Source: Thalassospira australica
Lineage (GTDB): Bacteria; Pseudomonadota; Alphaproteobacteria; Rhodospirillales; Thalassospiraceae
Length of the DNA: 64,000 bases
Assembly (NCBI RefSeq): GCF_000763295.1
Contig: NZ_JRJE01000020.1
Span: 248,001-312,000 of the forward strand
Direction: 5' to 3'
Below the pieces are notes generated by a model that saw only the letters and a list, made by a program, of their open reading frames with translations, was not told the origin of the DNA and did no database searches. The stretch's first letter is position 1, and the number at the start of each line of letters is the position of its first letter. This document shows positions 1 to 8,027 of this stretch, in pieces. The position numbers and the translations under genes were made by a program.

Positions 1-2
1 TA

Positions 3-2042
3 AACCCATCATTTTCTCCCTTGCCGCTTTCCTCGGCCTATGCATCGCAAATCGCGGCATCGTCGGTTGTTCTGGCGTTGCAATCGCGCCAGATAACCGG
101 ATTGGGCGATCAGATCGAAGTGCCGCTGGCCGCAGCCATTATGGAGGGGCTTTGCTATAATTCGATCAAGATATCGGATGTTCCAAGACGTTATCTGACC
201 CAGCGCGAACTTGAAATCGAACGCAGACGTATCGAAGGTCTGCCGATGAATGTCAGCTACGAGGAACTCCAAGAACTCCTTGATCCATTCTTCAGAAGCT
301 ACATGTGCAAGGATGGCCGGATGTTCTATGTGGTCTGTCCAAGCCACAAGCATCACGCCAAGCGCTGCCTCGAAGTTCTGGGGATCTATGAGGAACTGGT
401 CGAGGAAGGCCTGACGTCCGAAGACGACACCTATAAGCCGCAAAGCGAATGGGAGTCCGAAACATCCCTTGGCGTCTATCCGATGCCAAAGGACTGGGCC
501 GACAAGATTGCCGCGCGCATGAAGGAAGTCTTCATGACCCGGACATCGCATGAATGGAAAAAGATGTTTGGCCGTGGCGGCATTCCCGGCGCGCCGCAGC
601 GCTGGCTTCAGGAATGGATCCATGACGAATATGCCGAAGGGTCCGGCCTGATGATTGATGTCTGGGACCCCGAATATGGCGAAATGACCACACCGGGGCC
701 TGTCGTCTGGATGGAAGAAAGCGGTGAAGAGGCCTTAAAACCCGAACCGCGCCGCTGGGTGGATTTTGATGAAGCGCTTAAAATCCTTAAAAAGCATCGA
801 ACCGAAATCCCCGACCCGGCCGAAGCCCCCGAACAGGAAGGGTGGCTGTCGGGTGTGAAGATTCTTGATCTGTGCAATGTGATTGCCGGGCCGCATGCGG
901 CCAGCTACCTCGCCCGGTTTGGCGCCGAAGTCATCAAGCTTGAACCATCGGTGCCCCTTTATGACAGTTGGAACACAGTCATTTACGGCATGTCACAAAT
1001 GCGCGGCAAAAAGTCGATCCTTGCCGATATGAAATCCGAACACGGTCGCAAGGTGTTCGAAGATCTGGTGAAATCGGTTGATGTCATCATCTGGAATGCG
1101 CCCGATAGCCAAATCAAGCGTATGGGGCTTGATGCGGAGAACCTGCGCAAGCTCAATCCCAATGCGCTTTTCTGCAAGCTTGATTGCTTTAGCGGCGTGA
1201 ACCGTGGTGTGCGCACCGACTATATTGGTTATGACGATCTGGTTCAGGCAGCAACGGGCATTATGTTACGCTTTGGCGGGGCGATGGATCGCCCCGAAGA
1301 ACATGCCCATGTTGGCACGATTGACGTCATGTGCGGCTTTGGCGGCGCACTTTCGGTAGCCGCCGCCCTTTATCAGAAATACCGGTTCGGGCGGATCGGG
1401 CGTGGCAGAACGTCACTTACCGCCAATAGTGGCCTTTTGCAGATCCCGTTTGCCTATGATTATCGCGGCCGCGGCCTGTTTGACGAGCCATCCGGACCCG
1501 ATATGAACGGCAATGATGACCTGAACCGCTTCTACAGCACTGCATCGGGGACCTATGTGTTGCTGAGTGCATATGAAGACGATTTGCCCCGCTTCCGCGA
1601 GGTCGAAGGCCTTGAAGAACTCCCCGACGTTCCGGCGGAAGAACGTGCGATCTATCTGGCAACCGCGTTCCAGACCATTCCCGCCACCGAATGGATCGAA
1701 CGCCTGCACGCCGCGGATATCGGGGCGGCCATCTGCGACAATATTGATGCGCTTCGCGCAGAAAACACACGCATTGCCGATGGCACAGCGGGCACCGAAA
1801 ATGGAAGCTATTCCTTCTCGGCCTATCCGGATCATCCAAGCGGCCATGAAGTGGTTCAGCTTGATCCCTATGCGGTGCGGACAACCCGTTCAAAAGTGTT
1901 TGCACTGTCACCGGCAGAAAAGTTTGGCGCATCGACACGCACCATCCTTAGCGAACTGGGTTATGCCGATCAGGCAATAGAAGCGATGCTGAAATCCGGT
2001 CAACTAAGTGAATCCTGGAGCGAGGAATACCTGCCAAGCTGA
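3..2042 (+). CDS. CaiB/BaiF family CoA-transferase, tandem-domain (5' end outside window)
   Basis: The reading frame is open to the left edge, so the gene begins before the window. The visible part starts in the C-terminal half of one class III CoA-transferase domain (motif 'LALQSRQITGLGDQIEV'). It continues through a roughly 230-residue spacer, then opens a second domain at 'GVKILDLCNVIAGPHAA' with the later elements 'YDDLVQAATGIMLRFGG' and 'GRIGRGRTSLTANSG'. The Asp in 'VGTIDVMCG' sits where the family's catalytic aspartate is expected (inference by alignment from memory). Family III enzymes move CoA between a CoA-thioester and a carboxylic acid in the cytosol. Two fused copies would form an intramolecular version of the usual interlocked dimer. 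The substrate cannot be told from sequence. The stop is at 2040-2042. Confidence 0.85.
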   Translation, partial: NPSFSPLPLSSAYASQIAASSVVLALQSRQITGLGDQIEVPLAAAIMEGLCYNSIKISDVPRRYLTQRELEIERRRIEGLPMNVSYEELQELLDPFFRSYMCKDGRMFYVVCPSHKHHAKRCLEVLGIYEELVEEGLTSEDDTYKPQSEWESETSLGVYPMPKDWADKIAARMKEVFMTRTSHEWKKMFGRGGIPGAPQRWLQEWIHDEYAEGSGLMIDVWDPEYGEMTTPGPVVWMEESGEEALKPEPRRWVDFDEALKILKKHRTEIPDPAEAPEQEGWLSGVKILDLCNVIAGPHAASYLARFGAEVIKLEPSVPLYDSWNTVIYGMSQMRGKKSILADMKSEHGRKVFEDLVKSVDVIIWNAPDSQIKRMGLDAENLRKLNPNALFCKLDCFSGVNRGVRTDYIGYDDLVQAATGIMLRFGGAMDRPEEHAHVGTIDVMCGFGGALSVAAALYQKYRFGRIGRGRTSLTANSGLLQIPFAYDYRGRGLFDEPSGPDMNGNDDLNRFYSTASGTYVLLSAYEDDLPRFREVEGLEELPDVPAEERAIYLATAFQTIPATEWIERLHAADIGAAICDNIDALRAENTRIADGTAGTENGSYSFSAYPDHPSGHEVVQLDPYAVRTTRSKVFALSPAEKFGASTRTILSELGYADQAIEAMLKSGQLSESWSEEYLPS

Positions 2043-2280
2043 TATATGCTCAAATTGACCAGTTTGCTGATGTTTCGTCCTGGAAGAAGTTGTCGCCTGC
2101 GGGCGATGGCGATGACAATGTCAGGACGAGACAACAGCCAATTTCGGACGCCAGATGGCCGATTTTGATTGGGAGCCGCAGGCAAAAGGCTTGGACAACC
2201 ATGTGACTGCACCTGTCGATATGTCCCTGCCTAGCGATCGCATCGAACCGAGAAACAGCAACGCAGATAGATCGTGTTCA

Positions 2281-2985
2281 TCACACCCGAATTTGATTAA
2301 GCCAAGACCGACAGACAGCGTCCGCCTTTTTGCGGAGTGACTCCCCCAACACTGCGGCATCTGCACGAAGCTGGGGGATATTTATGCCTGCATTCGACAA
2401 TTCTGCTGTATGGCCAATCAGCCATTGCTCAAAACCAACTGACGTCGCCTCGGGGTGGAATTGGAATGCAATAGTGTTTTCGCCAAGGGAAAAGGCCTGG
2501 TTTTCATATTGCCGACTGCCCGCCAGAAGCTGCGCACCTTGTGGCAAATCAAAAGTATCCCCGTGCCAATGCAAAGTTGTCGGGTTTTCCTGAAAGACCG
2601 CCAAACACGATTTCTGTCCGGCCACGGTTAGTGTAATCGGAGAAAAACCGATTTCCTTCGCGGGCCCGGGATACACACGGCTTCCGGCCGCCCGCGCAAT
2701 CAATTGTGCGCCGAGACAGATTCCCATAGTCGGCCGGTCACGTTCCAGCCGACTGGCAATAAAACCAATAATGTCCCTAAGAAAAGGATAGTTATGGTCA
2801 TCGTGCGCGCCGATGGGCCCTCCAAGAACAATCAACAGGTCGGGGTCAAGCGTTTCCATTCCTGCCCGGTCATCAACACCGACATCATGATAGCGAATGT
2901 CATATCCTGCTGCGCTTATTGCCGGGGCAAACGCACCAAGGTTTTCAAAACCGATATGGCGAATGGCCAATGCTGTTTTTCCCAT
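2281..2985 (-). CDS. Class I glutamine amidotransferase (GMP synthase-like)
   Basis: This is a 234-residue cytosolic protein with the whole triad of a class I glutamine amidotransferase: nucleophile Cys90 in 'GICLGAQL', and His177/Glu179 in 'FQFHPEA'. The oxyanion strand 'LIVLGGPIGAHDD' lies at 50-63. The length fits stand-alone GuaA-N-like proteins. These hydrolyse glutamine or act on gamma-glutamyl compounds; without a synthetase partner here the substrate is open. A good ribosome site (AGGGAG, 6 nt spacing) supports the ATG. It lies 11 bp downstream of the exported-protein gene on the same strand, so the two are probably co-transcribed from the promoter that faces the MarR gene. Confidence 0.85.
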   Translation of the reverse strand: MGKTALAIRHIGFENLGAFAPAISAAGYDIRYHDVGVDDRAGMETLDPDLLIVLGGPIGAHDDHNYPFLRDIIGFIASRLERDRPTMGICLGAQLIARAAGSRVYPGPAKEIGFSPITLTVAGQKSCLAVFQENPTTLHWHGDTFDLPQGAQLLAGSRQYENQAFSLGENTIAFQFHPEATSVGFEQWLIGHTAELSNAGINIPQLRADAAVLGESLRKKADAVCRSWLNQIRV

Positions 2986-2996
2986 CGGCGGCTCCC

Positions 2997-3725
2997 TTAG
3001 TCTATCGTGCCGGGCATTTTCAGGCCGCCGGCAGCTTCAAACACATCGGTCACGCACAAAAGAGGATCATGAACGCTGGCATTCACCTGCAATGCAGCCG
3101 TCACCGCATCGAAATTGCCCCCTTTAAGATCAGCTTGCGCATCAAATGGGACCGTCACGACCAAACTGTCCTGGGTAAAGTGCGGATGCCAACCGGGGCT
3201 GTCGATCAGAATAGGAAGACCGGGCCAGGTTTTGGGCAAGTTCGGTGTCGCACCTTCAGGAATATCGCGAACCTTCAACCCTCCCTGCCCACAGGAATCA
3301 TCCGGGACAAGAACCACCCAGTGTGAATGCCAGCGACGACCGTCATTTTCCGGATCACCATCACCGTCTTCATCAAAAAGAGGCGTGTCATCAAAATCCG
3401 GATGGGACGTAACCGCAAACGAGAGAATACCGGCACCTGCATCAAAACCGATTACAGAGGTATCAATCGTGGTTGGCCACACATATGACCAGACCGGGGC
3501 ACCTGCCAACTGTCCATGTGAATCTGGTTTTTCGGTTCCCGGGCGCCCCTCGAAATGCATGGTGAATTCAAGGGTTGTATCTTTGCGAACGATATCGGCA
3601 TGATGAATATCAAACGCAGGATGATCTGCAGTAAGGGGAGCTTCAATCCGGTGAGCATATGCTGAGCTGTCAACCACGCCTGCAATCAGTGCGGCCCCAG
3701 CCAGCAAGAGAATACGTACGTTCAT
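2997..3725 (-). CDS. Exported protein of unknown function
   Basis: This 242-residue protein begins with a clear signal peptide ('ILLLAGAALIAGVVDSSAYA', cleavage near residue 24). The mature part is rich in His, Asp and Trp. It holds an acidic stretch 'LFDEDGDGDPENDGRRWH' (about residues 116-133), which could bind calcium or another metal, and two cysteines that could form a periplasmic disulfide. I do not recognise the family. AAGGAT lies 6 nt before the ATG. It is the first gene of a two-gene unit with the glutamine amidotransferase and is transcribed away from the MarR gene. A repeated 14-mer in the shared promoter region suggests MarR control (inference). Confidence 0.7.
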   Translation of the reverse strand: MNVRILLLAGAALIAGVVDSSAYAHRIEAPLTADHPAFDIHHADIVRKDTTLEFTMHFEGRPGTEKPDSHGQLAGAPVWSYVWPTTIDTSVIGFDAGAGILSFAVTSHPDFDDTPLFDEDGDGDPENDGRRWHSHWVVLVPDDSCGQGGLKVRDIPEGATPNLPKTWPGLPILIDSPGWHPHFTQDSLVVTVPFDAQADLKGGNFDAVTAALQVNASVHDPLLCVTDVFEAAGGLKMPGTID

Positions 3726-3747
3726 TTTGCGATCCTTGTGTTAATAG

Positions 3748-3761
3748 TATCGAGTCGCTAT
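3748..3761. promoter_or_regulatory. Putative MarR operator, copy 1
   Basis: TATCGAGTCGCTAT lies in the 93-bp divergent intergenic region and differs by one base from a second copy at 3801-3814. Two near-identical 14-mers 53 bp apart, one on each side of the divergent promoter region, are what an autoregulated MarR operator pair looks like. Binding itself is inferred. Confidence 0.5.
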
Positions 3762-3800
3762 TATCTATATTCGCAGACCGCAAAAAGGTCAATTATTTAA

Positions 3801-3814
3801 TATCGAGTAGCTAT
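3801..3814. promoter_or_regulatory. Putative MarR operator, copy 2
   Basis: TATCGAGTAGCTAT ends 4 nt before the ATG of the MarR gene, where a Shine-Dalgarno would normally be. A repressor bound here would directly block its own transcription, so autoregulation is likely. The lack of a visible ribosome site suggests a leaderless or weakly translated mRNA. Confidence 0.5.
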
Positions 3815-3818
3815 CAAT

Positions 3819-4379
3819 ATGAATACCGACGCACATAAAGCGGCAGATCTGATTGAACGGATAGCACGCCTGATGCAGGCCGAAGAACAAAAAGGCCACC
3901 TAAACCCGGTACAATGGGAAGCATTGCGCTATCTTGCCAAAGCAAACAGCTTTTCACGGACACCAGCAGCGCTTGCAGAATATCTCGGCTCAACGCGCGG
4001 TACAGTCTCTCAGACGCTGATTGCGCTCGAGAAAAAGGAGAGCATCAAACGAACGCCCAGTGCACGCGACAAACGCTCGGTCGAGATTGCCCTTACCCCT
4101 ACGGGGCAACAGCAGCTGGCAAATGACCCACGACAAAAGCTCGCATCCTGCATCGAGGCAACCCGAACAGCTTTGCCCCTGCGCGAAGCGCTTTCTCAAG
4201 TTTTGAATGAGGCAATCCTTCGTAATAAGGGGAAAAGCTTTGGCATTTGTGCAAGCTGCCACTTTTTCCTGCGCACGGACAAACCGGGAAACGCGGCCAT
4301 GCCCCACCGTTGCGGACTTTTGAATGTGCCGCTGTCAGACAAGGACTCTGAAAAGATTTGTGTCGAACACGAAAAATAG
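3819..4379 (+). CDS. MarR-family regulator with C-terminal cysteine cluster
   Basis: This is a 186-residue protein. Residues 10-105 form a MarR-type winged helix: recognition helix 'STRGTVSQTLIALEKKE', then the wing 'PSARDKRSVEIALTPTG'. The last 50 residues are unusual. They hold Cys144, Cys147, Cys165 and Cys181, with histidines at 148, 163 and 184, in the order CxxCH...HRC...C. This resembles a zinc or iron-sulfur site more than a standard MarR dimerisation helix (inference). Such a regulator would sense metal, redox or oxygen state. It is divergent from the exported-protein/amidotransferase pair, with two copies of a 14-mer between them. No clear Shine-Dalgarno precedes the ATG. Confidence 0.85.
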   Translation: MNTDAHKAADLIERIARLMQAEEQKGHLNPVQWEALRYLAKANSFSRTPAALAEYLGSTRGTVSQTLIALEKKESIKRTPSARDKRSVEIALTPTGQQQLANDPRQKLASCIEATRTALPLREALSQVLNEAILRNKGKSFGICASCHFFLRTDKPGNAAMPHRCGLLNVPLSDKDSEKICVEHEK

Positions 4380-4518
4380 TCTCGCACTATTCGGTCTTGT
4401 ACCCGTCATTCTCAGGCGTTGAAAAAGGTGTACTGCACGATTGCAGCCATATCGCAAACAAGGCCGGGTCAGAAAAAGTTCAAAACCCGCCCGATCTGCA
4501 AACATAGCCGCCAACGGT

Positions 4519-4692
4519 TTATGCAAACAGCGTCAGCAGCCGCCAGGCAATCGGCCCCAACATGGTCAGGACGCCGATCCACATCAGAACCACGCCCCAG
4601 TTGCGGTCGCGATTGGTAAAGCCGAACCCCAACAGACAAAAGCCAACAATACAGATCACCAAGACAATGATGTTTTCATTCATCAGGTTCAT
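4519..4692 (-). CDS. Small two-helix membrane protein
   Basis: A 57-residue protein: an N-terminal hydrophobic helix (about residues 7-25), a charged turn 'TNRDRNWG', and a second helix (32-50). The ATG at 4692 is chosen over an upstream in-frame start because GGGGAC lies about 5 nt before it and the first helix then begins directly. I do not recognise a family. The strong two-helix hairpin pattern suggests a real small inner-membrane protein rather than chance. Confidence 0.5.
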   Translation of the reverse strand: MNLMNENIIVLVICIVGFCLLGFGFTNRDRNWGVVLMWIGVLTMLGPIAWRLLTLFA

Positions 4693-5103
4693 GACACGTC
4701 CCCATAAAAGAGTACCGGAGTCTCCCCCTGCTCCGGCCAATATGATCACCATATCGCGTTATTGAACGCATGGTCATTGATCCTGATCAGTTTATCCGCG
4801 CGTTCCTCGCAATCAGGGTGCTTTTTGAAATTTTGCCGCAATGCGTTCTAAATGTTCGGGATTGTTGCCCTTTTTTGCGATGCAAACCGACCTGAAACAG
4901 GATCAGAAGGCGCAGGTTTCGGGGTTTTTGCGCCCTCATCACATTGTTGTAGCCGCACCCTCTTTGATTTTCTGGTGGCTTCCTGTATGTTGCGGGCTCC
5001 CGACGCGGCCAGGGCGCTCCCTCGCGCGCCGGAAGACAGAGATTTAACCATCTTGAATGGCAGCCGCGCTGCATGTCGGCCGCGGCCAGCAAGGGAGTAT
5101 TCT
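4693..5103. other. Gene-free leader of icd
   Basis: About 410 bp between the small membrane-protein gene and icd. Frames here stay open for short stretches, and the icd frame itself is open back to 4852, but no upstream start with a good ribosome site or a recognisable product was found. It presumably carries the icd promoter. I see no convincing repeat or riboswitch. Confidence 0.4.
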
Positions 5104-6318
5104 ATGAGCAAGATTCAAGTGAAGAATCCGATCGTCGAGCTTGACGGCGACGAGATGACCCGGATCATCTGGGATTTCATCAAAAACAAACTGATCCTTC
5201 CCTATCTCGACGTCGACCTGAAATACTACGATCTTTCGGTTCAGAAACGTGACGAGACCGACGACCAGATCACCATTGATGCGGCAAACGCCATCAAGGA
5301 ACACCGCGTTGGTGTTAAATGCGCAACCATCACCCCTGATGAGCAGCGCGTTGAAGAGTTTGATCTGAAAAAGATGTGGAAGTCGCCGAACGGCACCATC
5401 CGTAACATCATTGGCGGTACCGTTTTCCGTCAGCCGATCATTTGTTCGAACGTTCCGCGTCTGGTTCCGGGTTGGACGCAGCCGATCGTTATCGGTCGTC
5501 ACGCATTTGGTGACCAGTATCGTGCGACCGACTTCAAGGTTCCGGGCGCAGGTAAACTGACCATCAAGTTCCAGCCGGCAGACGGCGGCGAAGTGATCGA
5601 GCACGAAGTCTTTGACTTCCCGTCCTCGGGTGTTGCCATGTCGATGTACAACCTTGATGACAGCATCAAGGGCTTTGCACGTGCTTGCATGAACTATGGT
5701 CTTAACCTTGGGTGGCCGGTCTACCTCTCGACCAAGAACACCATCATGAAAGCCTATGACGGCCGCTTCAAAGACCTGTTCGAAGAAGTCTTCCAGGAAG
5801 AATTCAAAGACAAGTTCGAAGCAGCAGGCATCACCTACGAACACCGTCTGATCGACGACATGGTTGCATGTGCGATGAAATGGAACGGTGGTTTCGTTTG
5901 GGCTTGTAAGAACTATGACGGCGATGTTCAGTCCGACACCGTGGCACAGGGCTTCGGCTCGCTCGGTCTGATGACCTCGGTTCTGATGACCCCGGATGGA
6001 CAGACGGTTGAGGCAGAAGCAGCCCACGGCACCGTGACCCGTCACTATCGTCAGCACCAGCAGGGTAAAGAAACCTCGACCAACCCGATCGCATCGATCT
6101 TTGCGTGGTCGCAGGGTCTTAAATACCGTGGTGAATTCGACGGTACCCCGGAAGTCGTCAAGTTTGCTGAAACCCTTGAGAAAGTCTGTGTCGACACCGT
6201 CGAAGCCGGCTTCATGACCAAGGATCTGGCACTGCTGATCGGCCCGAACCAGAAATGGCTGACCACCAACCAGTTCCTCGACAAACTGGACGAAGGTCTG
6301 AAAGCTGCAATGGCCTGA
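5104..6318 (+). CDS. icd: NADP-dependent isocitrate dehydrogenase
   Basis: A 404-residue enzyme of the TCA cycle that oxidises isocitrate to 2-oxoglutarate and CO2, making NADPH in the cytosol. It is the eukaryote-like homodimeric type common in alphaproteobacteria: N-terminus '[18 protein letters not shown]', '[16 protein letters not shown]' for isocitrate binding, metal-ligand region '[17 protein letters not shown]', and nucleotide-binding '[17 protein letters not shown]'. The ATG at 5104 follows AGGGAG by about 8 nt and matches the usual family N-terminus; the open frame upstream is not coding. It is monocistronic, with a strong terminator at 6355-6391. Confidence 0.97.
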   Translation: MSKIQVKNPIVELDGDEMTRIIWDFIKNKLILPYLDVDLKYYDLSVQKRDETDDQITIDAANAIKEHRVGVKCATITPDEQRVEEFDLKKMWKSPNGTIRNIIGGTVFRQPIICSNVPRLVPGWTQPIVIGRHAFGDQYRATDFKVPGAGKLTIKFQPADGGEVIEHEVFDFPSSGVAMSMYNLDDSIKGFARACMNYGLNLGWPVYLSTKNTIMKAYDGRFKDLFEEVFQEEFKDKFEAAGITYEHRLIDDMVACAMKWNGGFVWACKNYDGDVQSDTVAQGFGSLGLMTSVLMTPDGQTVEAEAAHGTVTRHYRQHQQGKETSTNPIASIFAWSQGLKYRGEFDGTPEVVKFAETLEKVCVDTVEAGFMTKDLALLIGPNQKWLTTNQFLDKLDEGLKAAMA

Positions 6319-6354
6319 TCGATCTGATCACGCTGGCAGTTTTGCCAAAATCAA

Positions 6355-6391
6355 GAAACCCCTGCCGGGCAACCGGTGGGGGTTTTCTTTT
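6355..6391 (+). terminator. Rho-independent terminator of icd
   Basis: A hairpin with arms AAACCCC and GGGGTTT around an inner CCGG/CCGG stem, followed by a T-rich tract (TTTTCTTTT), 36 bp after the icd stop. Confidence 0.85.
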
Positions 6392-6618
6392 GCCAAATTT
6401 GCATGGCGAACAATGATGCCTAGCCGGATGTCTAGGCGGAATTTTTTTTCCAGCTTCGGGGATTATGCGAAAGATCAATCAATCAGGAATAGATTATCTC
6501 CCCGCCAACACGTATGATTGGCGCATCTTCATGTAACGGAAACAGGCGCCTTTTGGGGCTCCGACATCTGCGGAACGGGCGTTTTCCGAGTATACATGTC
6601 GGGGGGACGAGCGCGGCC

Positions 6619-7599
6619 ATGACCTATCTTCAAAATCACACGATATTGTCTTCGAACGACCTTGATGAGGTTCGCGTGTCGATCGAGGATATTGCATCAC
6701 GACACGATCTGGATATCAAAGAGCGCAATGCAGAGTTTAACGCCCGCATCGCAGCAGTGGCGTGTGATGACCTTAGCCTGATGCATGTTTCATTCGGAAA
6801 TTCGAGACTGACTGTAGACTCCTCGGAAGAGGATGACGATGGTTTGTTGCTTTATATTGTTACCTCCGGGACCGGCGTTGCGCAGCATTGTGGACAAGAA
6901 ATGGAATTCTTCTCCGATACAGGTTTCATGCGTGATTTGGCCCTGCCGATCCGGGCCACAGAAGATAACTTCAGCGCGTTTGCCCTTCGTTTATCGAAGG
7001 GTAAACTCAAAAACTATACCCGTTCTGTGGTTGGCGAAGATGTCGATTTAACCGGCCTGCGGTTCGATCCGATGATTGATCCCTCAACACCGGGTTGGGA
7101 CGTATTTCGCAATACCGTCCACTATGTCGCCGAGGCACTTGATGGTCCATTGCGTGAAATGCATAACCCGATCGTGACAACCCAGATGAAAGACGCCCTG
7201 GTCACACAATGCCTGAGCCTGTTACCCAACAGCTATCAGCACATGATAAACGGCCTCACTGTTACGGAAGTTGTGCCCTATTACGTTAAACGCGCACGTG
7301 ACTACATCCACGCCCATGCGGACAAAAAACTGGGGCTGGCCGAAATTGCGGCTGTGGCGGGATGCGGATATCGTGGACTGCAAAAAGGCTTCATGGATGC
7401 CTATGGCATTCCCCCCATGGCCTATTTGCGTGCCGTGCGTTTAAAGCGCGTCCGGGCTGTTTTGATAACAGAACCGGGCGGGAAAACCGTTTCTGAAATT
7501 GCCACACAATGGGGTTTTGGCCATATGGGCCGATTTGCAAAGGACTATCAGCGGGAATTCGGCGAGCTTCCGTCGGAAACAATCCGCAAATACCTTTAG
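6619..7599 (+). CDS. AraC-family transcriptional regulator
   Basis: A 326-residue protein. Residues 1-200 resemble the AraC-binding-like sensor domain found in XylS/FeaR-type regulators. Residues 225-326 form the double helix-turn-helix: 'LGLAEIAAVAGCGYRGLQKGF' and 'TVSEIATQWGFGHMGRFAKDY'. The ATG at 6619 is preceded by a G-rich GGGGGGA about 11 nt upstream; the frame is open to 6514 without a better start. It stands alone, so its target is not apparent. It could act on the large tectonin-secretin locus that starts 428 bp downstream, but that is only positional inference. Confidence 0.85.
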   Translation: MTYLQNHTILSSNDLDEVRVSIEDIASRHDLDIKERNAEFNARIAAVACDDLSLMHVSFGNSRLTVDSSEEDDDGLLLYIVTSGTGVAQHCGQEMEFFSDTGFMRDLALPIRATEDNFSAFALRLSKGKLKNYTRSVVGEDVDLTGLRFDPMIDPSTPGWDVFRNTVHYVAEALDGPLREMHNPIVTTQMKDALVTQCLSLLPNSYQHMINGLTVTEVVPYYVKRARDYIHAHADKKLGLAEIAAVAGCGYRGLQKGFMDAYGIPPMAYLRAVRLKRVRAVLITEPGGKTVSEIATQWGFGHMGRFAKDYQREFGELPSETIRKYL

Positions 7600-7816
7600 A
7601 AACACCACTCAGTATCCACAAAACGTCCAACGTATCCGGAAAGCGCAGCAAACGTACGTCGAAACCGAAATGCTTATTCCATTATCGGGGACAGTACTTA
7701 ATCCTTTGCGCCGGGGGTTGAGGCGTCTCTTGTTCATTTGAAAGTTTCAGCGATCTTGAAATGTCTTTGCTTTACGCAAGCCAAAGCATCAACAACGGCG
7801 TGTCCAGCTGAAAATT

Positions 7817-7846
7817 GCTGATCCATCAGCCCGGGTTTGAAAACCC
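7817..7846. promoter_or_regulatory. Two small adjacent inverted repeats
   Basis: GCTGAT-CC-ATCAGC (7817-7830) and GGGTTT-GA-AAACCC (7833-7846) are perfect 6-bp dyads separated by 2 bp. Alone each could be chance, but they are the first two of five dyads in 170 bp. Confidence 0.3.
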
Positions 7847-7870
7847 TTGGCTCTAGCAAGCTGATGATGT

Positions 7871-7892
7871 TCTGAACTGCAAGCAGTTCAGA
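7871..7892. promoter_or_regulatory. 22-bp near-perfect palindrome, possible regulator site
   Basis: Two perfect 10-bp arms (TCTGAACTGC and its reverse complement) are separated by AA, centred about 147 bp before the start of the 836-residue tectonin gene. Size and symmetry suit a dimeric activator or repressor such as a LuxR-type protein, though no regulator is identified. It could instead fold as an RNA hairpin. Confidence 0.45.
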
Positions 7893-7923
7893 CTTTCAGA
7901 GGTCTTCTCATCCCCAATGCAGT

Positions 7924-7988
7924 TCATAAGGCAGACCTTATGACATTCGCACGGTGACCTTGTTGCCTTGCCCGCAGGCAGGGGACAA
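7924..7988. promoter_or_regulatory. Two further inverted repeats before the tectonin gene
   Basis: TCATAAGG-CAGA-CCTTATGA (7924-7943) is a perfect 8-bp dyad. A longer imperfect hairpin around CCTTGCC-CGCA-GGCAGGG spans 7960-7988. They end 40 bp before the ATG at 8028, which has GAGGA about 9 nt upstream. They could form a structured 5' leader of the mRNA. Confidence 0.35.
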
Positions 7989-8027
7989 CAGTGACACAAC
8001 ACACATTGTTTGATTGAGGATTGATCG

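Larger units (their letters stand above)
7600..8027. other. Gene-free leader of the tectonin-secretin locus
   Basis: 428 bp between the AraC stop and the first tectonin gene. The first 200 bp show nothing recognisable. From 7817 on the sequence holds five successive inverted repeats (separate entries). Open frames on the minus strand here are antisense continuations from within the next gene and carry no family signature. Confidence 0.5.

Noticed and set aside
2043-2280. Short open frames on both strands, one giving 'MADFDWEPQ...'
   Set aside because: No ribosome site, no family resemblance and overlap with the amidotransferase 3' end; no transposase motif could be confirmed.
5044-6057. 337-codon minus-strand frame opposite icd
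   Set aside because: Antisense shadow of a highly expressed gene with strong codon bias; no recognisable domain.
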